Source of the DNA: Actinomycetota bacterium
GTDB taxonomy: Bacteria; Actinomycetota; Acidimicrobiia; Spongiisociales; UBA11373
Direction: 5' to 3'
DNA length: 37,663 nucleotides
NCBI GenBank assembly: GCA_020444505.1
Contig: JAHLKU010000021.1
Coordinates: 1-37,663 of the forward strand
The notes under the pieces are model-generated. The model ran no database searches, was not told where the DNA came from, and worked only from the letters and a program-made list of their open reading frames with translations. Positions 26,617 through 33,700 of the stretch are shown here, in pieces. Made by a program: the position numbers and the translations under genes. Position 1 is the first letter of the stretch; the number at the start of each line of letters is the position of its first letter.

Positions 26617-27947
26617 TCAAGAAGGTCGCGATCCTGGTGGTGATGGCGGCGGTGGCCGCCGGCGGGTTCCTGGTGGCGCGGCCGGAGGACCCGCCGGAGC
26701 CGCTGGCGGGGCTGATCATCGAGGCGCCCGGCCTCTCATCGCCCACCGACGCCGGCCTGTGGTACTGCGCCTGGGCACAGTCGAACGCTTCCCGGGACTC
26801 CCTGCTCTCGATCGCCTCGATGCAGCCCGCGTCGGCGGAGTTCACCTTCCCGGTGGCCATCCCCGGGGCCGACCCCGACACGGCGACGCTGCAGACGGTC
26901 GGCCCCGGCGGCGCCGAACTGCAGTTGAGCGACATCGCCCAGCGGGGCGACAGCCCCTTCTTCGTGGAGTTCGACAACGGCCCGGCCGCCGCCTCCGTCA
27001 CGGTGGGCGGGGAGATGCTGGCGGTGGACGCATGCGTCGACCAGGGCCCCGAGACGTGGTACTTCGCGGGCGGGTCCACCATGCCCGGTGAGGAGCTCAC
27101 GCTGCGCGTGTTCAACCCGTTCCCCGAGACCGCCAAGGTCACCGTGGGCGGCGTGTCGGAGATCGGCGTGGAGGCGCTCGGCGACTACCGCTCCTGGTCG
27201 ATCAACGCTCGATCGTGGCGGGACATCCCGCTCGAACAGGAGCTCAACTCCCGTCAGGATCTGGTGATCAGCCTCCAGGTGGACGAGGGCCACGTGGTGC
27301 CCGCCATGGCCCTGCGCACCGAGGCCGACGATGCCTGGTGGCCGGGCTCGGGCCTCTCCGACACCTGGTACTTCCCGGCGGCCGGCATGCCGGGTGTCGA
27401 CGGCGCCCTGGTCGTGTCGAACCCGGGCGCGAGCCCGGTCACGGTGACGGTGGACGTCTACACCGCCGAAGGCCGGGTTGCGGCCGCCGCCGTCCAGCAG
27501 GTGGAGCGGGACGCTCCGGTCAGGATCCCCCTGGCCGACCTGGCCGGATCGCCGCAGTACGGGGCGTCGATCAGCGCGTCCGGCCCGGTGTCGGCCGCGG
27601 TGGTGGCGTCCGGTGACGGCGGCCTCGCCGTCACGACCGGCGCACCCGCCGGCGCCCGGACCTGGCTGCTGCCGGGGCTGCACAGCGCAGGGCTGGAGGA
27701 GGCTTCGCTGTGGCTGATGAACGCCTCGGAGGACGCCATCAACGTCACGGTGAGCCTGCTCACCGGGGGCGGCCTGGTGGGGGAGACCGTGTCGGTGGAC
27801 GCCGGTGCGATCACCGTCGTCGGCCCGGTGCCCGAGGGCGGCCTCGGGTACCTGATCGAGGCCCCCGACGAGGTGGTGGCCGCCTGGACCATCACCAGCC
27901 CGGGCGGCACCGGGTTCGCCGCGGGCATCCCCGCCACGGATGAGTGA
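26613..27947 (+). CDS. DUF5719-like exported/anchored envelope protein
   Basis: A 444-aa protein with a short basic start (MIKK) and one hydrophobic segment (about residues 5-22), a signal anchor or uncleaved signal peptide. The rest is polar, beta-rich and repetitive: three similar blocks open with a Trp-Tyr or Trp-Leu element (GLWYCAW near 49, ETWYFAGG, DTWYFPAAG, RTWLLPGL), each followed by a strand with an Asn-Pro or Asn-Ala turn (VFNPFPE, VSNPGAS, LMNASED). This suggests tandem immunoglobulin-like units. It matches in size and position the DUF5719 protein following the giant glycosyltransferase in other actinobacteria. Function unknown; coupling by ATGA to the glycosyltransferase suggests they act together at the cell surface. 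Confidence 0.75.
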   Translation: MIKKVAILVVMAAVAAGGFLVARPEDPPEPLAGLIIEAPGLSSPTDAGLWYCAWAQSNASRDSLLSIASMQPASAEFTFPVAIPGADPDTATLQTVGPGGAELQLSDIAQRGDSPFFVEFDNGPAAASVTVGGEMLAVDACVDQGPETWYFAGGSTMPGEELTLRVFNPFPETAKVTVGGVSEIGVEALGDYRSWSINARSWRDIPLEQELNSRQDLVISLQVDEGHVVPAMALRTEADDAWWPGSGLSDTWYFPAAGMPGVDGALVVSNPGASPVTVTVDVYTAEGRVAAAAVQQVERDAPVRIPLADLAGSPQYGASISASGPVSAAVVASGDGGLAVTTGAPAGARTWLLPGLHSAGLEEASLWLMNASEDAINVTVSLLTGGGLVGETVSVDAGAITVVGPVPEGGLGYLIEAPDEVVAAWTITSPGGTGFAAGIPATDE

Positions 27948-28329
27948 GGCCGCCTGGCGGCTGGTGCTGGCGGGCGGCGCCGGCGCAGCCGCCCTGCTGG
28001 CGGCCGCCGCAGCCCGGTGGCGCCACCGGGCCTCCCTGCGGTCGGCCTCCGCCACCCTCGACCTCTCGGGCGTGGCCGGGCGGCTGATCCTGTTCACCAG
28101 CGCCCCCTGCCGGTCCTGCGACGCCGCCCGGGCGCGTCTCGAGGCGGCCGGCGTCGCGTTCCGGGAGATCCGCCACGCCGACGAGTCCCGGGTGCACGAG
28201 GCGGCCGGGGTGGCGGCGGTGCCCCTCATCGTGGCCCGCTCCGCCGGGGGAGTGGAGGCGGGCAGGATCGCCGGGAAGCCGTCGAAGCGGGCGTTGCGGG
28301 GCCTGCTGCGGGCCGCCGGCCTCCTGTGA
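27940..28329 (+). CDS. Membrane-anchored thioredoxin/glutaredoxin-like protein
   Basis: A 129-aa protein: one N-terminal helix (about residues 6-26), a basic stretch, then a small thioredoxin fold (about 47-129). It shows the redox motif CRSC in TSAPCRSCDAARARLEAAGV and the cis-Pro motif AVPLIV. Shorter than thioredoxin and closer to the glutaredoxin-like NrdH class. With basic residues just after the helix, the positive-inside rule puts the redox domain in the cytoplasm. The gene overlaps the DUF5719 stop by eight bases and ends this operon. The partner is unknown; it may service disulfides of the envelope machinery or the cysteine-rich proteins encoded just downstream. Confidence 0.75.
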   Translation: MSEAAWRLVLAGGAGAAALLAAAAARWRHRASLRSASATLDLSGVAGRLILFTSAPCRSCDAARARLEAAGVAFREIRHADESRVHEAAGVAAVPLIVARSAGGVEAGRIAGKPSKRALRGLLRAAGLL

Positions 28330-28370
28330 CGGGCGCTCCGGGCCTCCGACGGGGTGAATGACAAAATCGT

Positions 28371-28395
28371 CTTACGCGCGATCTGCGCGGGTAAG
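28371..28395. promoter_or_regulatory. Imperfect 10-bp inverted repeat between operons
   Basis: CTTACGCGCG-atctg-CGCGGGTAAG, nine of ten pairs matched, in the 120-base gap after the thioredoxin gene. No T-tract follows on the plus strand. It could terminate the upstream operon or act as an operator for the downstream one. The surrounding sequence is locally AT-richer. Confidence 0.45.
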
Positions 28396-28436
28396 AACGA
28401 CGGCGGTGGAATCACAGCAGTGGAAGACGCCCTCGC

Positions 28437-28442
28437 TAGAGT
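28437..28442 (+). promoter_or_regulatory. -10 box TAGAGT of the DUF3499 gene
   Basis: TAGAGT ends seven bases before ATG 28450, with no Shine-Dalgarno site. It supports this ATG over the upstream in-frame GTG at 28354, which would add 32 residues unlike the family. Confidence 0.45.
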
Positions 28443-28449
28443 GGCCGCC

Positions 28450-28677
28450 ATGATCGAACGATGCGCACGCTGTGGGTCCCCCTCGGGGATCGTCATGTCC
28501 TTCAACTACGGCGAGCAGACGGTGTGGTTGGACGACCTGACAGGACGCACCGCCCCGGGGGCGGAGTACCCCCTGTGCGAGACCCACGCCGAGCGGCTCA
28601 CGCCCCCGGTGGGGTGGACGCTGGTGGATCGCCGGCGCCCGGTGCGGCCCCTGTTCGTGTCGCTCGAAGTGGCCTGA
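28450..28677 (+). CDS. DUF3499 small zinc-binding protein
   Basis: A 75-aa protein too small for metabolism on its own. Cys5 and Cys8 (CARC) plus Cys43 and His46 (CETH) form a plausible zinc site. The layout, CxxC near the start, a short beta region with YGEQTVWL, then LCETHAERLTPPVGW, is the DUF3499 pattern, conserved across Actinomycetota just upstream of manB (Rv3258c in M. tuberculosis). Function unknown. It starts a three-gene run of small cysteine-rich proteins and appears leaderless. DUF3499 itself is a good marker that this is an actinobacterial genome. Confidence 0.85.
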   Translation: MIERCARCGSPSGIVMSFNYGEQTVWLDDLTGRTAPGAEYPLCETHAERLTPPVGWTLVDRRRPVRPLFVSLEVA

Positions 28678-28697
28678 GGCCACATCCGGAGGACACC

Positions 28698-29012
28698 GTG
28701 CCGATCGACAGGGACGTCATCGATGCCGTCAGGGAGATGGACGAGCACGACCTGCGACGTCTCCTCATCCTGGCGAAGGCCCGGCTGGAGGCGCAGGGCG
28801 AGGCGTTCGGGGCCGCGGCGCCCAACGTGCGGCTCCGCGAGCAGTGGATCCGCTGCGGCAAGGACAACTGCACCCGTTGTCCCCACGGGCCGTACTGGTA
28901 CGCCTACTGGACGGAGGACGGACGGCGCAGGTCACGCTACGTCGGGAAGCTGGCCGAGGACGATCTCCTCAACCGCCCTGTTCCGGCTGCCGAGAACCGA
29001 CGGACCGGATGA
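28698..29012 (+). CDS. DUF6788-like small cysteine-containing protein
   Basis: A 104-aa protein. The first 35 residues are probably helical (IDAVREMDEHDLRRLLILAKARLEA). Residues 48-85 carry WIRCGKDNCTRCPHGPYWYAYW and GRRRSRYVGK; Cys53, Cys58, Cys61 and His63 may bind zinc. This CGKxxCxxC...HGPYWY...RSRYVG motif is that of DUF6788, which also turns up near transposases and other mobile DNA but here sits in a housekeeping context. GTG 28698 is supported by GGAGG five bases upstream. Function unknown; the basic motif could contact nucleic acid. Confidence 0.7.
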   Translation: MPIDRDVIDAVREMDEHDLRRLLILAKARLEAQGEAFGAAAPNVRLREQWIRCGKDNCTRCPHGPYWYAYWTEDGRRRSRYVGKLAEDDLLNRPVPAAENRRTG

Positions 29013-29036
29013 GGACCCGGTAGGAGGAGGACGACC

Positions 29037-29252
29037 ATGACGAGCAGGCGCAAGGTGTCGGGTGACATCCAGGTGGAATGCGCCAAGTGCGGTGCCCGCG
29101 ACGCCATCCAGATCAAGCTCACCCTGCCGGACGGCACCAACGTCGACTTCAATTCGTGCCACCGCTGCGAGCACCGCTGGTGGCACAGCGACGGCGAGGT
29201 GATCGACCTCACCACCGTCCTCGAGAAGAGCCGCAAGGGCGCCGCCCGCTGA
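29037..29252 (+). CDS. Small zinc-ribbon protein of unknown function
   Basis: A 71-aa protein with two CxxC knuckles, Cys15/Cys18 (CAKC) and Cys41/Cys44 (CHRC), flanking two beta strands (IQIKLTL and NVDFNS), a classical zinc ribbon. The second knuckle is followed by EHRWWH, aromatic and basic. The tail is an acidic helix (EVIDLTTVLEKSRK). AGGAGG six bases before the ATG is a strong Shine-Dalgarno. It is the third of three consecutive tiny cysteine proteins and probably cotranscribed with them. I do not recognise a named family; a transcription or translation accessory role is a guess based on fold only. Confidence 0.75.
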   Translation: MTSRRKVSGDIQVECAKCGARDAIQIKLTLPDGTNVDFNSCHRCEHRWWHSDGEVIDLTTVLEKSRKGAAR

Positions 29253-29281
29253 GACCGGCACACTTCTCCCCGCGGCCGCAG

Positions 29282-29287
29282 TAGCCT
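29282..29287 (+). promoter_or_regulatory. -10 box TAGCCT of the large membrane protein gene
   Basis: TAGCCT ends eight bases before GTG 29296 with no Shine-Dalgarno sequence. Confidence 0.4.
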
Positions 29288-29295
29288 CGGCAGCC

Positions 29296-31422
29296 GTGAC
29301 GACCTCCACGAGCCCCGAACGGAACCGCGCCTCTGCGCTGTTGCTGCGCCCCGACCTCCGCGTCATCGGGTGGCTGGTGCTGGCGGCCGGCACCGTCGTG
29401 GTGCTGGGGATCATGCGGTTCGACCTGATCCTGACCGCCAACACCCCCACCGGCGGCGACATGGGCGCCCACGTGCTGGTGCCCGCCTACCTGCGGGACA
29501 ACCTGCTGGCCGACGGCCGGCTGATCGGGTGGAGCAACGACTGGTACGCCGGGTTCCCGGTGCTCTACTTCTACTTCCCGCTGCCGGCGTTCGCGATCGT
29601 GCTGCTCGACGTGATCCTGCCCTACGGGGTGGCGTTCAAGCTGGTGACGGTCGCCGGCCTGGCGGCGATGCCGTTCGCCTCGTACTACCTGGCCCGCCAG
29701 ATGGGCCTGGCCCGCCCGGTCGCCCTGGTCGGCGGCATCGGCGGCGCCACGTTCATCCTCATGGAGAGCTTCACCATCTTCGGCGGCAACACCCTCTCCA
29801 CCATGGCGGGGGAGTACTCGTTCTCGTGGTCGTTCGCGCTGAGCCTGGTGTACCTGGGCATGCTGATCCGCAACACCCGGGAGGGACGGGGCTTCACCGT
29901 CGGGCCCGGGGTGCTGCTGGCGCTCACCGCGCTGTCCCATCTCATCACCACGATGGTGATCGTCGTCGCCTCGCTGCCGCTGCTGTTCCGCCGCACCGGC
30001 TGGAGGGCCGTGGTCGGGTCGTGGGGCCTCGGGTTCGCCATCTCGGGGTTCTGGGCGCTACCGGTGCTGGTCCGCACCTTCGGGCTCACCACCGACATGG
30101 GATGGGACCCGGTGCGGGGCATCGACAACGTGTTCCCCCGCGAGTTGTGGCCGATGGTGGTGCTGGCGGCCGCCGGGCTGGTCTGGGCGGTGTCCCGGCG
30201 GGCCACCGTGGGGCCGGCGGTGGTGCTGATGGTGGTGCCGGTGGCGGGGTACTACCTCATCCAGTACATCGACTTCACCAAGCTGTACAACGCACGGCTG
30301 CTGCCGTACTGGTACTACGCGGTCTACCTGTTCGCCGGCATCGCCGTCGGCATGGCGGTCACGGCCGTGGTCCGCAGGATGACGGCCACCCCTGCCGCCA
30401 CCTGGGGGGCGGCGGCCCTGGCCGGCGCGCTGCTGCTGACGGCCGCCGGCCTCGGGATCTCCAAGGCGCCGGCGTGGGCCAAGTGGAACTACACCGGATA
30501 CGAGGGCAAGGACGCCTTCCCCGAGTACCAGGCGCTGCTGGAGGAGATCGACCGGCTCCCCGCGGGGCGCGTGATGTGGGAGGCCAACCGGGACCTGAAC
30601 AAGTACGGCACCCCGATGGCGCTGATGCTCACCGGGTACTGGAGCGACGGCCACCCCTCCATGGAGGGCCTGCTGTTCGAGTCGTCCATCACGACGCCGT
30701 TCCACTTCCTCAACGCCGCCGAGGTCAGCGATCGGCCCTCCAACCCGGTGCGGGGCCTGTCGTACCACACCCTCGACTTCGAGCGGGCCGTCGCCCACCT
30801 CGCCCTCTACGACGTCGCCTACTACGTGTCGTTCACCGATCGGGCCACCTCCGAGGCCGCCGAGTACGGCCTGGAGGTGCTGGCGGAGACCGATCCGTTC
30901 ACGATCTACGCCCTCCCCGAGTCGTCCCTGGTGGACGTCGCCCGCTTCGTCCCTGCGGTCTGGGAGGGCGACCTCCCCTTCGAGGACGCCGCACTCGAGT
31001 GGTACGACGACGTCACCGCCCTCGACCACTGGGTCACCGCCGACGGCCCCGGGGAGTGGCCCAGGATCACCGACCTGGACTCGTCTCGCCGCTCCAGGCT
31101 CTTCGAGGGCGGCACGGTGTCCGACGTGGTGCTGGAGGATCACCGCATCTCGTTCACCACCACCGCGGTGGGCGTGCCGCACCTGGTGAAGGTGTCGTAC
31201 TTCCCCAACTGGACGGCGGCCGGGGCCGAAGGGCCCTACCGGGCGGCACCGTCGCTGATGGTGGTGGTGCCCACCGAGGAACACGTGGTGCTGACCTTCG
31301 ACAACACGTGGGTGGAGACGTGGGGCATGGCGCTCACGGTGGTCACCCTGCTGTCGATGGCCGGGCTCGGGGCGTGGTCGCGCTACCGGCGCAAGCAGGC
31401 GGAGGCCCGGGCCGAGGCCTAG
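29296..31422 (+). CDS. Polytopic membrane protein, GT-C glycosyltransferase-like (YfhO/COG5617 type)
   Basis: A 708-aa integral membrane protein. About ten or more helices span residues 20-395, beginning WLVLAAGTVVVLG. The first outer loop holds GGDMGAHV and GWSNDWYAGFPVLYFYFPLP; GT-C enzymes typically carry a catalytic Asp in this loop. A large outer domain (about 400-670) with a final helix (about 676-695) completes it. Databases often label relatives 6-pyruvoyl-tetrahydropterin synthase-related, a misleading name. A lipid-phosphate-sugar-dependent glycosyltransferase role at the outer face is plausible given the GT2 and mannose genes beside it, but not shown. Its stop codon overlaps that of the convergent GT2 gene. 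Confidence 0.75.
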   Translation: MTTSTSPERNRASALLLRPDLRVIGWLVLAAGTVVVLGIMRFDLILTANTPTGGDMGAHVLVPAYLRDNLLADGRLIGWSNDWYAGFPVLYFYFPLPAFAIVLLDVILPYGVAFKLVTVAGLAAMPFASYYLARQMGLARPVALVGGIGGATFILMESFTIFGGNTLSTMAGEYSFSWSFALSLVYLGMLIRNTREGRGFTVGPGVLLALTALSHLITTMVIVVASLPLLFRRTGWRAVVGSWGLGFAISGFWALPVLVRTFGLTTDMGWDPVRGIDNVFPRELWPMVVLAAAGLVWAVSRRATVGPAVVLMVVPVAGYYLIQYIDFTKLYNARLLPYWYYAVYLFAGIAVGMAVTAVVRRMTATPAATWGAAALAGALLLTAAGLGISKAPAWAKWNYTGYEGKDAFPEYQALLEEIDRLPAGRVMWEANRDLNKYGTPMALMLTGYWSDGHPSMEGLLFESSITTPFHFLNAAEVSDRPSNPVRGLSYHTLDFERAVAHLALYDVAYYVSFTDRATSEAAEYGLEVLAETDPFTIYALPESSLVDVARFVPAVWEGDLPFEDAALEWYDDVTALDHWVTADGPGEWPRITDLDSSRRSRLFEGGTVSDVVLEDHRISFTTTAVGVPHLVKVSYFPNWTAAGAEGPYRAAPSLMVVVPTEEHVVLTFDNTWVETWGMALTVVTLLSMAGLGAWSRYRRKQAEARAEA

Positions 31423-32126
31423 CGGCCTTCCCGCCGCATCTGGCGCCGGATCCTCCACAGCCCCCGCAGCGTCCGCGGGACCCGCTTCAGGTACGAGGAC
31501 CGGGCGTCCCGCTGCTCCTCGACCACCACCGGCAGCTCGGCGATGCGGTACCCGGCCCGCTCGGCACGCAGCACCAGTTCGGTGTCGAACAGGTCCTTGG
31601 TGGAGATCACCGACGGCGTGACGGCGTCCACCACCTCCTTGCGGACCAGCTTCATGCCGTGCGTGTCGCTGACCCGCGAGCCGAACAGGAGCCGCAGGAT
31701 GCGGTTGAACACCAGTGTGCCCGTGCGGCGGAACAGGCTGCGCCGGTCGTCGGACCCGGCGGCGCGCTTGGAGGCCACCACGATGTCGGCCTCGCCGGCG
31801 AGGCCGAGGGCGTCCTGCAGGAACGGGCCGGAGAAGTAGTCGATGTCGAAGTTCGCCACCCATTCGCCCCCGGCGGCGAGGAAGCCCTCCCGCATCGCGC
31901 CGCCGTAGTCGGGGTCGGGGAGCCGCAGCACGGACAGGTCGTCGCGGCCCGAGGCGAGGCGCTCTGCGATGGCGGCGGTGTCGTCGGTGGACCCGTTCTC
32001 GGCCAGGATGACGTCGCAGCGGGCGTCCACCCCTGCCAGTTCGGCGGTCAGGCGGGCGACTGCGCCCTCCAGGAACCCGGCTTCGTTGTGGATCGGGACG
32101 ACGGCGGTGACGCTGGGCTTCGGCAC
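31419..32126 (-). CDS. Family 2 glycosyltransferase (dolichyl-phosphate-sugar synthase-like)
   Basis: A 235-aa GT-A enzyme with VTAVVPIHNEAGF at its start, AENGSTDDT for nucleotide binding and NFDIDYFSG carrying the DxD metal motif. It has no membrane helix. The compact form resembles polyprenyl-phosphate mannose/glucose synthases and related GT2 enzymes; it could make the lipid-linked sugar donor for the GT-C-like protein encoded convergently. GTG 32126 is preferred: it lies eight bases after a TACACT -10, whereas GTG 32132 is only two bases from it. Divergent from manB. Confidence 0.87.
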   Translation of the reverse strand: MPKPSVTAVVPIHNEAGFLEGAVARLTAELAGVDARCDVILAENGSTDDTAAIAERLASGRDDLSVLRLPDPDYGGAMREGFLAAGGEWVANFDIDYFSGPFLQDALGLAGEADIVVASKRAAGSDDRRSLFRRTGTLVFNRILRLLFGSRVSDTHGMKLVRKEVVDAVTPSVISTKDLFDTELVLRAERAGYRIAELPVVVEEQRDARSSYLKRVPRTLRGLWRIRRQMRREGR

Positions 32127-32134
32127 GGGCACGG

Positions 32135-32140
32135 AGTGTA
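32135..32140 (-). promoter_or_regulatory. -10 box TACACT of the GT2 gene
   Basis: On the minus strand TACACT ends eight bases before GTG 32126; there is no Shine-Dalgarno. It lies back to back with the manB box at 32167-32172. Confidence 0.4.
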
Positions 32141-32166
32141 GGGCCGGTCCCGCCGCGCCACGCCCG

Positions 32167-32172
32167 TACAAT
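32167..32172 (+). promoter_or_regulatory. -10 box TACAAT of the manB operon
   Basis: TACAAT, the closest match to the TATAAT consensus among the plus-strand boxes, ends nine bases before ATG 32182. No Shine-Dalgarno sequence is present. Confidence 0.5.
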
Positions 32173-32181
32173 GCCGCCGTC

Positions 32182-33528
32182 ATGGATTTCGACGCCATCT
32201 TCAAGGCCTACGACGTCCGCGGCCTCGTCCCCGAGCAACTGGACGAGGACGCTGCCCGTCGCATCGGCGCCGCCTTCGCCCGCTTCGCCGCCTCCCCCCG
32301 CATCGCGGTGGGGCGGGACTGCCGGGAGTCGTCGCCGGGGCTCGCCGCCGCCCTCATCGAGGGGATGACGTCGCAGGGCACCGACGTGGACGACCTGGGG
32401 ATGATCACCACCGACATGGTGTACTTCGCCGCCGGCTCGCTCGACGAGCCCGGGGCGATGGTCACCGCCTCGCACAACCCCAAGGGCTACAACGGCATCA
32501 AGCTGTGCCTGGCCGGGGCGGCGCCCGTCGGCGAGGAGACCGGGCTGATGGAGATACGCGACGCGGCGGCCGCCGGGCCGCCGCCGTCGGGAGCACCCGG
32601 TGAGGCCGCGTCCGTGGACATCCTGGGCGGGTACGTGGATCACGTGCTCTCGATCGTCGACCCCGCCTCGTTCGCCGACCTCCACGTGGGCGTGGACGGC
32701 GGCAACGGCGTCGCCGGGGTCGCGGTGCCTGCGGTGTTCGAGCGCCTCCCGGTCCGCTTGCGGGCCCTGTACCTGGAGCCGGACGGGACGTTCCCCAACC
32801 ACCACCCCGACCCGCTGCGGCCCGAGAACCTGCGCGACCTCGAGCGGCTGATGCGCGACGAGTCGCTCGACCTGGGGGTGGCCTTCGACGGGGACGCCGA
32901 CCGCGCCTTCTTCATCGACGACCGGCTGCGCCCCCTTCCCGGGAGCACCGTGACGGCGATGATCGCCGCCTGGTACCTGGCCCGGGAGCCCGGGGCGTCG
33001 ATCGTCCACAATCTCATCTGCAGCCGCGCCGTCCCCGAGACGGTGCAGGCGCACGGCGGCACGCCGGTCCGCACCCGGGTGGGCCACTCGTTCATCAAGG
33101 GCGTGATGAAGGACACCGGCGCGGTGTTCGGCGGCGAGCACTCCGGCCACTACTACTTCCGGGACAACTACCGGGCCGACTCCGGGATCCTGGCGATGCT
33201 GGTGTTGCTGCAACTCCTGTCGGAGGACGGGCGGCCGCTGTCGGAGGTGCGCCGCGAGTACGAGCCGTATGCCCAGTCGGGGGAGATCAACTTCCAGGTG
33301 ATCGATCCCCAGGAGGCCGCGGCCGCCGTCGCCGCAGCCTTCGACGGGCACCAGGACACGCTCGACGGCCTGACGATCTCGTGGGGCGACCGCTGGTTCA
33401 ACCTGCGGCCGTCCAACACCGAGCCGGTGCTCCGGCTCAACGTGGAAGCGCCCGACCGCGAGGCGGTGGACGCCCTGGTGGCGCGGGTGCACGGCGTGCT
33501 GGAGGTGGGTGGCGGTGTCCGTACCTGA
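32182..33528 (+). CDS. manB: Phosphomannomutase/phosphoglucomutase
   Basis: A 448-aa alpha-D-phosphohexomutase interconverting mannose-6-phosphate and mannose-1-phosphate (and probably the glucose pair). The phospho-serine is Ser97 in TASHNP, the magnesium loop is DGDADR (Asp236/238/240), the sugar loop is GGEHSGH, and the phosphate-binding loop is RPSNTEP near the C-terminus. It corresponds in position to manB Rv3257c. It heads a tightly packed operon with the Trm112-like, isomerase and ahcY genes. Its product is the substrate of the guanylyltransferase at 19291-20331. Confidence 0.95.
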   Translation: MDFDAIFKAYDVRGLVPEQLDEDAARRIGAAFARFAASPRIAVGRDCRESSPGLAAALIEGMTSQGTDVDDLGMITTDMVYFAAGSLDEPGAMVTASHNPKGYNGIKLCLAGAAPVGEETGLMEIRDAAAAGPPPSGAPGEAASVDILGGYVDHVLSIVDPASFADLHVGVDGGNGVAGVAVPAVFERLPVRLRALYLEPDGTFPNHHPDPLRPENLRDLERLMRDESLDLGVAFDGDADRAFFIDDRLRPLPGSTVTAMIAAWYLAREPGASIVHNLICSRAVPETVQAHGGTPVRTRVGHSFIKGVMKDTGAVFGGEHSGHYYFRDNYRADSGILAMLVLLQLLSEDGRPLSEVRREYEPYAQSGEINFQVIDPQEAAAAVAAAFDGHQDTLDGLTISWGDRWFNLRPSNTEPVLRLNVEAPDREAVDALVARVHGVLEVGGGVRT

Positions 33529-33700
33529 AGAACTGCTGAAGATCATGGTGTGCACGGTGTGCCGGTCCCCGCTCGAGGACCAGGGCGACACGCTGCGCTG
33601 CGTGGGGTGCGGGGTGCGCTTCCCCGTGCAGGAGGGCGTGCCCGTGATGCTGCCGGAAGCAGCCATCCCCGCCCCGGACGGCGGCGAGGAGGCATCGTGA
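33515..33700 (+). CDS. Trm112-like small zinc protein
   Basis: A 61-aa protein, with CTVC near residue 14 and CVGC about 17 residues later, and the Trm112 signature FPVQEGVPVML. Trm112 proteins in eukaryotes and archaea activate methyltransferases; bacterial versions of this size (YcaR-like) are largely uncharacterised. GTG 33515 has GGAGG nine bases upstream; GTG 33509 is an alternative. It overlaps the end of manB by 14 bases, and its stop overlaps the next start (GTGA). The same manB-Trm112-isomerase order occurs in Streptomyces, so the association is conserved. Confidence 0.85.
   Translation: MSVPEELLKIMVCTVCRSPLEDQGDTLRCVGCGVRFPVQEGVPVMLPEAAIPAPDGGEEAS

Noticed and set aside
28354-28449. 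GTG start adding 32 residues to DUF3499
   Set aside because: The extension covers the hairpin and -10 box and does not resemble the family N-terminus, which begins just before the CxxC.
28698-29012. DUF6788 as a sign of a mobile element
   Set aside because: No transposase, inverted-repeat ends or composition change flank it; the neighbouring genes are conserved housekeeping ones.
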